From Purshia tridentata (lineage: Eukaryota > Streptophyta > Magnoliopsida > Rosales > Rosaceae): a DNA stretch of 29,861 nucleotides. Shown piece by piece: positions 19,925 to 29,861 of the stretch; within the stretch, counting starts at the first letter, position 1; every line of letters begins with the position of its first letter. Where the stretch lies: contig QANT01007092.1 in the NCBI GenBank assembly GCA_003254885.1, positions 1 to 29,861 of the forward strand, written 5' to 3'. The position numbers and the translations under genes are program-made. The notes beneath the pieces were generated by a model that was not told the DNA's origin, did not search any database, and saw only the letters and a list, made by a program, of their open reading frames with translations.

Positions 19925-20199
19925 AATTGTCCAATTTTGGTTCTTTTGGCTTGTTTCTCCATAATTGCTTCATTTGACCTACAAAATACAGAAACAAAGC
20001 AAAAACACACATAAATAACGCTCTAGGTTAGGGAGTTAGCATATAAGAACATGCATAAATGCACACTCAACAAAGTACTAGATCCTCAGTCTAAGGAATT
20101 TACATAAGGAAAGAAATCATAGATCCTATGTCAGAGGCAAAATTGAAATAATTAGTTTGCTATCAATCTAGAAGGCATGAATCATGGGCATAAGTCTGA

Positions 20200-20832
20200 T
20201 GTCTAATATATGACTATAATTCTGATTTTTGATAGTTGGTGGTAAGACAGAGAGATGGAAGCGATGACAACGGCGTGAGATAGAGAGAGGGAGGCGACGA
20301 CGAAGGCATGAGACAGAGAGAGAGAGTTGGAGCCTGATGGTGTGCTGTGCGGGTACTTGGGTAAGGTGAGTCGTGAGGCGTGAGGGTCTAAGAGTTGGTG
20401 CTTGAGCATTGTGAAGGTTAGTGTTTAATTGGTTGGGCCAAAAAAATAATTGAGAGGAAGGAATTTGACCCGCCCTTTTACTTAGTTCAACATATGTAGT
20501 TAACATATCAATTGACATTTTAGTATGATATGTTAACAAAAAAATAAGAAAAAGCAAAAACTTTTTATATCATGTATGTTTAGTTGAGCATGGGTGGGAC
20601 GCTAAAAAAATTATGAAGGGAGAAAATTTTCAACTTATGATATCAGTTGATAGTGTAGGTTGATGTGTTCACAAAATTTTTGAAAAAATGAAACATTATA
20701 TATCAGGTAAAAAAAATGGTGATTTCTTATTAGGTTTTAAATATTAACAAAAAAATTAATTGATATTATAACTTTTACAATATCGGTCGATTTTAAATCT
20801 GATATATATCTATCAATGTTTTTGTTGTAGTG
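20200..20832 (+). mobile_element. Second CACTA-like terminal fragment
   Basis: The right end reads TTTTTGTTGTAGTG, terminating in TAGTG at 20828-20832, as at 8463. The subterminal ATATCGGTCGATTTTAAATC near 20790 and the TATCAGTTGATA-type motifs resemble those at 8160-8463. No left terminus or transposase is visible, so the left limit is arbitrary. GAGAGAG-rich stretches near 20240-20325 are present. Confidence 0.5.
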
Positions 20833-21376
20833 TATCAACATAACTTTAATCAAACTGAATTCCTAGTTTAAAATCTAAAGTTTGCAAACTCAATCACAAC
20901 CATTGGTAACCCTATCAAATAATCAATTCAAATACATAAGAAGCAAAATCTCATTTGAAATCTTAAGAGTATAAGATTTAAATAAGCAATTATCATAAGT
21001 ACTCATGTGATTTCTATCAATTATAAATAATATCAACATACTCAAATCCTCTACTATAGTATCCAAGACTCATCCTCGGCCGTAGCCATTAACCTCGACA
21101 TCGACACATGTATGGATTTGGCGCTTGTTATATCAATTTCAGTACGTGTGACCCAGATTACCTAGTATCACAGTGACCTAATCCTTATCAATATGTACGT
21201 AGTTAAAACACCAGAACATACAGCCCAAAGCCTAAACGTGTGAACCAATGGGTCTCAAAGACTTGTAAGTAACCTCAACCTTGAATTAGAGTACTGGCTA
21301 GTAGTTTAAAATCATAACTCAACTTCATACTAATAAATATGTTATACTAAAGTTAACTCATAACAATAACTTCCAT
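20833..21376. other. AT-rich region without recognised genes
   Basis: No gene or clear repeat boundary is seen. The text around 21080-21120 (CCTCGACATCGACACATG) is reminiscent of reverse-oriented LTR sequence, but I could not define ends. The solo LTR at 21377 was inserted at its right edge. Confidence 0.3.
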
Positions 21377-23352
21377 TGTCACGCCCCGACCCTCGGGCAC
21401 GTGACTAAACTACTGAAAACTGACAACTGTTTCCTGTGGGCCCTTTTACTCTGAAACTGTGAGCCATGAATATAAAATAATTTACGGAAATCACTGTAAC
21501 TTTACAAAACAATTCACATAAAACCAAGTGTAAAGCCTTTTGCATAAAAATCACAGTGTAAAATAACTTCCTGTAGCACTGCTGGTCCCACTGCCTCGTC
21601 TTCTCTCCACTGCCTCCTCAGCCTGCTCAACCTGCAAAACCGAACAATGCACCCAACCACAGGTGCACCGGGTTTACACACAAACCCGGTAAGCTCACTA
21701 GAGCTCGTGTGAGTGAAATCTAACTGAAAACCTCAAATTAACTGAAATAAAATAATCAATCACAATCCATCTTAATGCCTCAAGCACAGTCAAACCACAA
21801 TCACAAATCATAAACCTTAACCTGATCACCAAATCCTCTAAACCAATCAAATCCACTGAAATCCTTAATCCCACAAAGATCCTCAATTTAACCTCTAACT
21901 GAACGATCACCTCGAACAATCCACCAAATCCTGACGTAGAATCCAACTAGATTCTCCAATAATCCTAAAATCCTCGATATCTATTCCGAACCAACTTAAA
22001 CCTCAAATAATATCCACTGAAAGCTCTAAACTCCCTTAATCCTTTAACCTTAAATCACCTTTAAATCCTCGGAATTTCCAATCCTAATTCCATACCCACT
22101 TACTAGCAAACAGCAAACAGCAAACAAGCAAAGCAATCAAAAAAGTAACTGAACTGGAAAATGAGTTGAACTTAGGTTCACTCACTGTGACCGCGCGAAA
22201 AGCCCAAACTGCCCTTCGTGTCCTTCGTGGCTCCAATGCACGGATTCTAAAATCCGGCAACACAACGGCATCGGGAATACAAATTCCCAAGCCGAGCGTA
22301 CCTGTTAAGACCAGACAAACCAAGCAATAACAACAAAGTTCACAACAGGTTCACAATCAATTGAAACGGGCGGGAACCACCACACACGGCGGCTGCCCGA
22401 CCCTCGGAAAACACGCGGAAAGTCCGAGAAACTCACCCACAAGCTCGGGTGGTTGGCCCGAGGCCGCAAACCAAGAAAACGGTCGCTGGAACCGTCACAC
22501 GCAGCGAGTCCTACGACGGTCAACGGGCGGTCAACTGCCAAAAACGAAAGTCGCGTTTAGCTAAAACAAACTACATGGGCACGTAGAGGAGATTGAGGGG
22601 ATCGATTCTCGAACCTGGGTCGACGGCCAAAAGTGGTCGGGAAAGGAGGAAAACTGGCCGGAAAGCCGCCAGCCTCCCTAGCTCCGATCCGCCGCCCACG
22701 GCGGTCCAACAGGTCAATCGAACCCACCAACACGCTGGGCTCGACGAGAGGAAGAGATCTGGGCAGGTGGGAGGTCGCGTCGTCGCCGGAATCGCCGAGA
22801 TCGCCGCCGTGACGCCGACTGTGCACACGCGATTCTTCTCTTTCCGGGCTGTTTCGGGAGGAGGCGCCACCACCGGAGGGAAGAGGGAGGCGGCGCGAGC
22901 ACGGCGAGCCGAAGATCGGCTCTAGCCGCCGCCGGACGCGCCCCCACGCGCCGGCGAAAGTCACGACTGGGTGAGTGGCTCGCGAGAGAGAGACAGAGAC
23001 GCGTCAGGAGAGAGGAGAGAGAAACTGTGATTTTCTGGGGTTCTGTGCCCCTTTTTAAAATCTAACTTTTCCAAAATTACAACCTTGCCCCTCTCTTCAC
23101 ACGTCTGTAACTTCCAAACCGTAGCTCCGTTCGACGCGTGCTACGTGTCTACGAACTCGTGAGGACGAGACCTTTCCAATGAACCTAAAGTCAACGCGAA
23201 AACCTTGCCCGAACAAAAAGTCAACTTTTGCCCCTTTTAAAATCAACTTAAAATTTTTGAAAAACGCCCAAAACACTTTGCTTTCTAAATAAAATCCCGA
23301 AAATCTTTTAAAAAACGTTTCAAAACCACTTTGAAAAGTGAGGGGTGTTACA
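21377..23352 (-). mobile_element. Solo LTR, family A, reverse
   Basis: The 1976-bp LTR begins TGTCACGCCCCGACCC and ends GGGGTGTTACA. Perfect duplications tccat flank it (21372-21376 and 23353-23357). The double hairpin is at 21667-21705 and the U3 module near 23095-23215 on the minus strand. It contains no interior sequence. Confidence 0.95.
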
Positions 23353-23357
23353 TCCAT

Positions 23358-23934
23358 ACTGTTTGGAAATGCCTCAAAATAACTTAACACAACACAAGAG
23401 TATAATATATACTAGAAGCCTTTTAAAACAATCATTAGCAATACCTTTAAATAAATCTTCAAATCAAAGTTAAAGGAATAAATCACTTAAAACTTTAGCA
23501 AGCTAACTGTGAGCCTCGTCGGTAGAGAATTCTTAGCTTCTTATCTAGCGTTTGATGGCTTGAAACGCTAAGTTTCCTTTTCCCAACATGCTTTATACGA
23601 ATAACACAACAAAAAGGGTTCATTAGGAGCATAGAATCGAAATGAGAGCAGAAAACGCTATTGCACGGTCCAGCACTGCCCACACGGGGGAGCTGCGAAG
23701 GTAAAAGTGCCTTTTCCGGCGACGTCTCAGAATTTAATAATTCCTATACCAAAATAACGGGTTTGAAGAATGGACTAGCCTTTTCAACTAGGCCGAGTCA
23801 AAAAAGTTGCCAGAAGTGGACGAAAAACACCAATTTGAAGCTTAGGATGAGAGGATTCCAAAAAGGTAAGTGAAGTTTAGAATGAAGTGGTTTAACTAAC
23901 TAAAACACTTAAGTAAAATCACAATTAGTGATCG
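23358..23934. other. Unassigned interval between two LTR-derived segments
   Basis: The sequence continues the flank of the solo LTR. It contains GAGCTGCGAAGG and CCGGCGACG patches but no recognisable protein. The short frame at 23661-23873 shows no motif. Confidence 0.3.
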
Positions 23935-24584
23935 TGTGACACCCCAAACCCCCCGGATGCAAGATTTGACTCGCCACAACGCCACACTAACCATTCTACC
24001 CTAGATAAAACACACATCACAGACAAATAGTGTTGACAATCACAAACATCACGCATCTCCAAGCATTCATCTACTCAAAATGGTACTAACCACTAGTATC
24101 CACAACCAATCATCTCATTTCCATTGCCGATCCAAATTGGCCAACCACAACCGATCCTCAGTTGATTATTCTAACGAGAATTTTCATTTCTGATTGTACG
24201 ATCTAAGCTCACCACTGTACAATTTACCATAGCACACCTAGGCTCACTGCCAAATACAGTGTGACACCCCAAACCCCCCGGATGCAAGATTTGGACTCGC
24301 CACAACGCCACACTAACCATTCTACCCTAGATAAAACACACATCACAGACAAACAGTGTTGACAATCACAAACATCACGCATCTCCAAGCATTCATCTAC
24401 TCAAAATGGTACTAACCACTAGTCTCCACAACCAATCATCTCATTTCCATGGTCGATCCAAATTGGCCAACCACAACTGATCCTCAGTTGATTATTCTAA
24501 CGAGAATTTTCATTTCTGATTGTACGATCTAAGCTCAGCACTGTATAGTTTACCATAGCACACCTAGGCTCACTGCCAAATACT
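23935..24584. repeat. Tandem duplication of 325 bp beginning TGTGACACCCC
   Basis: Copy 1 (23935-24259) and copy 2 (24260-24584) align throughout with few substitutions (for example AGTATCC against AGTCTCC, and GCCGATCC against GTCGATCC). The start TGTGACACCCCAAACCCC looks like an LTR end, most likely the U5 end of a reverse-oriented LTR given the leader-like sequence downstream. No 5-bp duplication partner was found for the flank gatcg. Confidence 0.85.
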
Positions 24585-26984
24585 ATGACCAATCGTACAC
24601 TTTGGTTCACTACTACATGTAAAATCATTGTAGACTCTCGATCTATCAAATAATAACTCAATCTGGCTCAACTGGCCCAACAATTCACATCTGGCTTACC
24701 CAGCCCAAAATTCATATTTGTTCTACTTGGCCAAATAACATATCCTCAAATCATAGGGACAATCCAATAGCAACAATAAATCCATCTGACAATTCAAAAG
24801 CCCAATTATAGCTATTAACCTTATAGCTAGTATCATAAAACGGATACCAAACAGCAATCTAGAACAATCCCGTTATGCTCACAATCATCCTATTAAGCCA
24901 ACATGCTTAAAATCATTACCAAATCACAATTAGGATTTCAATCCTAGAATTAAACCAAATTCTAGCAAACATATAAATAACTGAAAATAACACAGTTAAA
25001 TAACTCAAACCAAATACACAGTTCCACCCATAAAAATAACAAGACCACAATACAATCTTACCCACCTAAATTCTGTGCATCCTTAACCACAAGGTACCAC
25101 ACCACCTCACCACCATGTTGTCGGCAAGCAATGAAAAACAAATAAATAAAACTAGTTACAAACTAGAAATCTTAATCATAAATTAATAAACTTAACTCCA
25201 AAGTCACAAGAAATCTTACCCAAAGGATTGATTAATCAAAAGAATTGATCAAATCCTTTGTTTCTGCCGAAACCTCCTATCACAAGATAGGTGATTAATC
25301 AAGTCCACGCTTGTACAAATTCCTTAAAGAAAAGAAATGATCAATCTAAATGAATGGTGAGTGGGTTTTGGTTTAACGAGAGAAAGAGAATTATGGGAGA
25401 GAAAGAAATGAGAGAAGAATAAGAGAGTGAGTTTTCAAGTGGGGTTTACAACAATGTTCAAATAAAAAGGCTAGAAGCCTTATTAATAAAACTTGCCAAC
25501 CCTTTAGCATGCACTAACCGACTAGCCAAGTTAATCCAAGCCTTGTCCTAGTCGGTTACACATTCACCAAAACACTATCCACTGAAAACTAGCCTACTTG
25601 CACTTTAATATCTTCTAGTCTATTCTAGATATCTTCTAGTCAAAACTAGCCTTGTTCTAGTTTCTACTTTCTTCTAATTTCACCTAGACCTGCATGCAAA
25701 GCATTTGTGCTTTACCTTCATTCACAAAATCCTTGCGTTGTCAATTCACTCAATATTAATCAATCTTTGATTAATACAATTGAAAGGCTAAGATAAATGG
25801 CACATCATCTCCCAAAAGTCTACCATTTTTTCAACTTCAATAAATCATCAAAAATATATCTAGGCACCGAAAAATACCACATCGTAACAACAAATACAAA
25901 TTTTCTATTAGTTCACAACCAACTATTGATCTCCAAGCCTCAAAATAACCGAACACGTAAACTTCTGACAATACTAAAATTTTCAAGTCTTCACATATTA
26001 GACCCGAATTTAAAACTATTTGACAGATCTAAACCAATCAAACACACAACAATTTGCAAGATAGATTAATATCTCAAGGAAACACTTCAATAAGTATTAC
26101 AAACACACATGTGAGAAGTGACAACCTAGGCACTCAAAGGATCCATCACAATAGGCATCACAGTGCTAGCCACAACTAACATGAAGTGTGTGATTCAAGA
26201 ATAAGTTTAGTTAATCATTTTGAATATCATCAAATATAACCCATAGGATAATAGTGTGTGATAATGTGTTTAACGCAAATTAGAACTATGCAAGATAAAC
26301 CTAGTAATATGAAGAGAAGAACACACAAGTTGTTCACTCAGAAAAACCACAAAATGTTAAAAAACTTGGGGTCTTATCCGCTATGTTGAAGGTTCAATAC
26401 AAAGGCAACAACAACACATAAGCTCAATCACCTAATCCTAGACTAAGTGGCAGCTAACTTAACTCTTTGTGCAATTTTCAAAAGAAAAACATAGAGTCAA
26501 ACACAAAGATGATAGCTTCTCCTCAAGCTCTTCAACCCGTGGCACTCATTTGCAACTAGCTCATAGTGATATCAATGAAGTAAAGTGATGATATACAATT
26601 TTTGGGTTAAAAAGATCAACTCCTTCAAACAAACTATTTTAACAAGCCAATATAAACCCAAACCTAAAATCTAGGATGATGTGTTTATGAAAATTGAAGT
26701 GATATAAAACCCATACACATACCCATTTAGATTTTAGCAAAAATTAAATCAAGAGAAGAAAATAAGAGATTTTTTTATTAAAAACTTTTCAACCTTGAAG
26801 AACAAAAATATCCATAAGTTCTTTGATGAAAAACTCAGCATAAAAGCTGCTCACATACAAAGAATCAGAGACAAAGATAATAAAAACTTTAGCCCGTACA
26901 ATATACCAGCAAGCATCACACCTTATTGCCCATTGACACGTGTAATCAATTGATAGGATCTTGGCTAATAATCTCATGGGTAGT
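24585..26984 (-). other. Probable reverse-oriented LTR or leader sequence, limits unclear
   Basis: No protein gene is convincing. On the minus strand a CT-rich leader (about 25380-25440) leads into GGGTAAGATTTC near 25215-25225, which resembles a leader ending in a splice donor. The remaining 25500-26984 is AT-rich and unassigned; the 90-codon frame at 25797-26069 has low-complexity composition and no motif. The region may be the body of the LTR whose end is duplicated at 23935-24584. Confidence 0.3.
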
Positions 26985-28109
26985 GACAGGACCCTCCCCG
27001 AATTCCACCCTGGAACTAGGAGTGATCCCGCGGGCATCCAATATCAAGGAAAATCCTACCGAAATTTCGGCAGAACCTTCCCTGAAATTGGACGAACCCT
27101 TTCTCCATGAAGACCTGTAAAAACACTTCTAAGCATCACAGCTCCTCTACCACAACCAAAGGGTCTCCGACCCAAAATTTCAAAACCAAATATTAATAAC
27201 TATTCAAAAAATTATCAAGGTTGGCTACAAAATTCACTAGGAACTAGGTTTACAAGGATAGCTAAGTGCCTACAAAATTCACTAAGCTCGCTAGATTTCC
27301 TCGACGTCTTTGGCACGACCGCTCCACTGCTACAACCTGGGGGAAAATTTAAAACAACAAAAAGGATAAAACTAATAAGACAACTCAGTGAGTGGACGAA
27401 GATAAGAAACATTTAACTAAAATTATAAAAATCCGTTATTACAGCAAACTAAAGAAATAGCTTGGCACCAAGATCTCACGTTTCTTTTTAAAATTCCCTT
27501 GTTCTTCTCAAACTATAAGCTACCACGCTTCCGCTGCGCTACTCTAATTAAAAATCCCAACTTAATTATAATCCGATATTCTTCTTAAACTCCCCTTAGT
27601 GTTTCTTTCCTAGAACACTGTTTTCCCCCCATTAACTACACCCTTTAGCACGCTCCAATTAAAAATAAGATATTCTTACATAAGTCTATTACCTTAAATT
27701 CTTTCTCTTCAATCACTTAATCACTTTTATTCTCAATCATTTCCTCCTTTACTGATCTCAACTTTGCTAGAATTAACAAATGACCACGCTTATTTCTCAC
27801 TCATTCCAACTTATCTATCAAGACTTAGTCCTTGATTGGACTTTTGTCCCAATTCACATTAGGCTCCAAATTCCTCAACCTTTGACTATAAAACATCTTT
27901 ATTCCTTTACGTCATCTCAATTTCAATGGCCTTACTGTTCCACAATCAATATCACACTTATTTCCCCAAAAACTATTACTTAGGATCTTACTAAATTCTC
28001 CAATTGATCTCAATTTGTACTTAAGCTTCGCTATTAAAAACAATGCAAATCTACATGAAACTTAACATTTAACAAGATACGGGTCTTCCACCCAAAATAA
28101 AACACATAC
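26985..28109 (-). mobile_element. Reverse Ty3/gypsy-derived non-coding fragment
   Basis: The stretch begins TGACAGGACCCTCCCC, which looks like a reversed LTR end. It holds the phrase ACCACGCTTCCGCTGCGC (27522-27540), also present in the TRIM interior (6204-6221) and, in opposite sense, in the family A interior (about 14409-14432). The adjacent gag segment lies on the same strand. I see no RT or integrase. The boundaries are uncertain. Confidence 0.4.
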
Positions 28110-28360
28110 CCAAAATGACGTCTGGAGAAACTGATGCCCGCTGCTGGGTCATGGCAAAGACTCTGCCTGAAGCTCTAGAACGTCCTCTTTGTTCTCTATT
28201 GCCTCTAACGGAGTAACTAGATTGAGCGTCACTGCTACTTGTACCATCTCCACTCTGTGTCGCTCCGTGACTATGACTTTGAGCCCCAAAAGTTTGCTTC
28301 ATCCGTACAGTTGATCCAAAAGCTTCACCTTCTCCATGGTACAGCATCGGGCAATCCTTC
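28110..28360 (-). pseudogene. Ty3/gypsy gag C-terminal segment bounded by splice-like sites
   Basis: The minus strand encodes the end of a zinc knuckle (DCPML), a Ser/Gln/Gly-rich linker, then RGRSRASGRVFAMTQQ and SVSPDVILG, the stretch that links Gag to protease in many plant Ty3/gypsy polyproteins. The preceding bases are TTTCTTATAG and the following ones GGTATGTG, so the 251-bp homologous segment coincides with an acceptor and donor pair. Outside it the frame loses similarity: the expected zinc knuckle start and protease DTGA/DSGA motif are missing. Either the element transcript was spliced here or the element was built from a spliced copy and then changed. A plain deletion is an alternative. 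Confidence 0.75.
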
Positions 28361-28460
28361 CTATAAGAAAACCAAGAAATACTCAGAAACAAGGATGCAC
28401 GCTTCGTGCAAAGCTAGAGAAATGAAGGAACTTGAGAACTAGATTACCACCACGTGTGAA
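28361..28460. other. Junction between reverse gag DNA and a forward element end
   Basis: Orientation changes here: gag to the left reads on the minus strand, the PPT to the right on the plus strand. No target duplication was recognised at the junction. An inversion, a nested insertion or an internal deletion could each produce this. Confidence 0.4.
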
Positions 28461-28497
28461 AAAATTTCGAGGATGAAATTTTCTAATGGGGGGAGAT
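28461..28497 (+). other. Pre-PPT and polypurine tract of the family B element
   Basis: AATTTCGAGGATGAAATTTT is followed by the purine run GGGGGGAGAT, ending one base before the LTR start TGTAACGACCCG at 28498. The order matches the family A and TRIM PPTs. Confidence 0.9.
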
Positions 28498-29861
28498 TGT
28501 AACGACCCGTACCTTTTAAGTACACTATAATAGGGCCTAACGTTGACTTTTGGCTCTAGTAAGACTTTAGTTTTGACCTTGGGTCCGTTAGGAAGGTCTT
28601 GAGCTCACGAGTTCATTGACACGCGGCATGGGTTATTTAGAGCCCTGGTTAGAAAGTTATGAACGTGAGAAGAGACCCAGAGTTGACATTTTAAATTACC
28701 CGAATTCCAGAGTTGACTTTGACATGGTTGTGTAGAGCTCGACTCCACGAATTCGTAGACACGTAGCATGCGTCGTTTGGAGCTACGGTTTGTGAAATAC
28801 GGAGGTTCAAAGTGAGGGGCAAACTTGTAATTACTTTGAAATTGGTTTAAATTTCTAGAAATTTCTGGAAACTTTTCCCTCTTTTATTTCTCTCTCTCTT
28901 CTCCCCTCTCCACGCGCAGAAGCCACAGCCAAACCCCCCCAACCTATTCTCTTCTCCTCTCCCCTGCGCCACCTTTTGCGCGCGACAACCGGCCACCCAG
29001 ACCCACCAGCGACGCCCCCCAGTCGCCGGCCAGCAAGCTCACGCCGCCCCAACCCCTTCCTTCCTCTCTCCCAATCTCTCTTTCTCACCTGCGCGCGACT
29101 GGAGCTTCCAGCTCCAGCCATTTCCGGCGACACCAGACGACGGGACGGCCGAGAACCACTCCCTAGCCACCGACCGTCCCTCCCCAAGCTTCCCCACGCC
29201 GGCCAGTCACGTTCCAGCAGGAAATCAGCCCGGAAAACTCCCCAAAGCCGCCGGTTCTCTCCTCAAATTCTGGCCAGATTCCGGTGTCAATCTCCTTGAT
29301 TTTAGGTGGGTTTTTATCCTCTCCGCTTGGGCTTCTTTTCCATTATTGTTGGGTTGTTAAATTGTGAGAAATTGTGGAAGTTGAAATTTGGGGGTTTGAG
29401 GCTATTTTCGGGTTTAGCATGGGTGTTTGAAATTGAATCAAATTGTTAGGTGTTTTAGGTAATTTCCGTCATTAGGAATATATAATCGAAGTTTGGAACG
29501 AGAAATTTGGGAAATTAATGAGGAAATTGGAAGTTTGATCATTGGTGCTTATGCCCATTTCGGGATTTCTAGAAATTTAAGGTGTTTACGATGATTTAGT
29601 TAAAATTGGGCATGATTTTTCATCTTTAGGAACGATCTATGAAGGTTTAGAATAGTTAGTTTGAAGGAAATCGGAGAAATGGTGAGTTGGGACGAAATTG
29701 GGCACTTATGGGTTGTCGAAACGACACCCGGACGACCGTCAGTCAAGCTAGGTGGAATAAAGGTTTTAGGGAAAATTATCGGATAAAAATAAGCTAGTGG
29801 CATGGGCTTTGAGTCGAGACGGAAAATAAGTTGGGTTATAATTAAATTTAGAATTTTGGAG
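28498..29861 (+). mobile_element. 3' LTR of a family B Ty3/gypsy-type element (cut by window end)
   Basis: The LTR starts TGTAACGACCCGTACC, related to but distinct from family A. At least 1364 bp are present. It has two copies of the U3 module (28542-28818), a long CTCTCTC/CCCCTCTCC tract near 28880-28970, a GC-rich block to about 29300 and then an AT-rich, G-over-C part, the same order as in family A. Long frames on both strands over the GC-rich block (28855-29187 minus, 28976-29299 plus) are composition effects. The 3' end is outside the window. Confidence 0.85.
28542..28818 (+). promoter_or_regulatory. Duplicated U3 module in the family B LTR
   Basis: The module has the core GAGTTCGTAGACACG, AGCACGCGTC, GGAGCTACGGTTTGGAAG and GGGGCAAACTTGTAATT. 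Family B has two diverged copies (28542-28680 and 28709-28818); only the second keeps GGAGCTACGGTTTG and GGGGCAAACTTGTAATT. Family A copies have one, at about 2940-3060, 10220-10345, 14965-15090, 15780-15905 and, reversed, 12525-12640 and 23095-23215. Position upstream of the CT tract suggests an enhancer or promoter role; this is inference. Confidence 0.55.

Larger units (their letters stand above)
18738..20199. other. Unassigned region with a possible reverse LTR promoter and palindromic repeats
   Basis: I recognise no gene. On the minus strand a TATA-like box (19398-19408) is followed by a GA-rich leader (about 19285-19320), an arrangement like the promoter and R/U5 part of an LTR. The CCTAGT repeats at 19672-19924 lie upstream of that promoter. 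A 14-bp palindrome GCAAGGCGCCTTGC is at 19225-19238. Short minus-strand frames here show no family motif. Confidence 0.35.

Noticed and set aside
24607..24625. CACTACTAC as the start of a CACTA element
   Set aside because: The following bases (ATGTAAAATC) do not match the A-rich terminus at 8463, and no subterminal repeats follow.
25797..26069. 90-codon plus-strand frame
   Set aside because: No domain, no context, and codon use like the surrounding AT-rich DNA.
28855..29299. Arg/Gly-rich and Pro/Arg-rich frames in the family B LTR
   Set aside because: Overlapping frames on opposite strands in a GC-rich LTR block; a composition effect.
1..29861. CRISPR array, bacterial operon, tRNA or rRNA gene
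   Set aside because: No regularly spaced repeats with unique spacers and no tRNA or rRNA signature were seen. The TGGTATCAGAGC words are retrotransposon primer-binding sites, not tRNA genes.

Overview
The window looks like nuclear DNA from a flowering plant, probably a woody eudicot with many long-LTR retrotransposons. The species cannot be read from the sequence; Rosaceae is only a guess. I see no intact host gene. Almost everything that can be assigned is transposable-element DNA in several nested layers, separated by AT-rich stretches I cannot assign.

Layout. 1-550 is the 3' end of an LTR of a family called here family A (starts TGTAACACCCCGTACC, ends GGGTCGGGGCGTGACA, usually 1.8-2.0 kb). 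It interrupts a decayed, reverse-oriented Ty1/copia element: integrase at 551-1690, gag at 8464-9480, primer-binding site at 9538-9549 and the start of an LTR at 9550. The copia element is split by a block (about 1691-8463) that ends in a CACTA-type terminus (TAGTG) and holds one exon-like segment. That block contains an insertion at 2783-6945 with a perfect 5-bp duplication (gtaac). The insertion is a 2.9-kb family A LTR joined tail-to-tail to an inverted 1.24-kb TRIM-like element with 92-bp LTRs. Both of its outer ends are U3-type ends.

10069-18737 is a non-autonomous family A element with about 1.9-kb LTRs, a PBS matching initiator-Met tRNA, a 1.0-kb non-coding interior and a polypurine tract. 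Each LTR carries a nested solo LTR of the same family with a perfect target duplication (ttttg; ccgtt). A further reverse solo LTR with duplication tccat lies at 21377-23352. A second CACTA-like terminus is at about 20832. 23935-24584 is a 325-bp tandem duplication that starts like an LTR end. 26985-28400 is a reverse Ty3/gypsy-derived stretch that includes a gag segment bounded by splice-like sites. From 28498 to the end runs the 3' LTR of a related family (family B), directly after a canonical gypsy polypurine tract.

How the parts relate. Family A makes its LTRs, PBS and PPT available in cis but encodes no protein, so its copies must have been mobilised by an autonomous Ty3/gypsy relative not seen here. 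A roughly 120-bp U3 module and a double hairpin near the 3' end recur in the LTR copies and are the best candidates for functional cis elements. The most unusual object is the U3-U3 chimera at 2783-6945.
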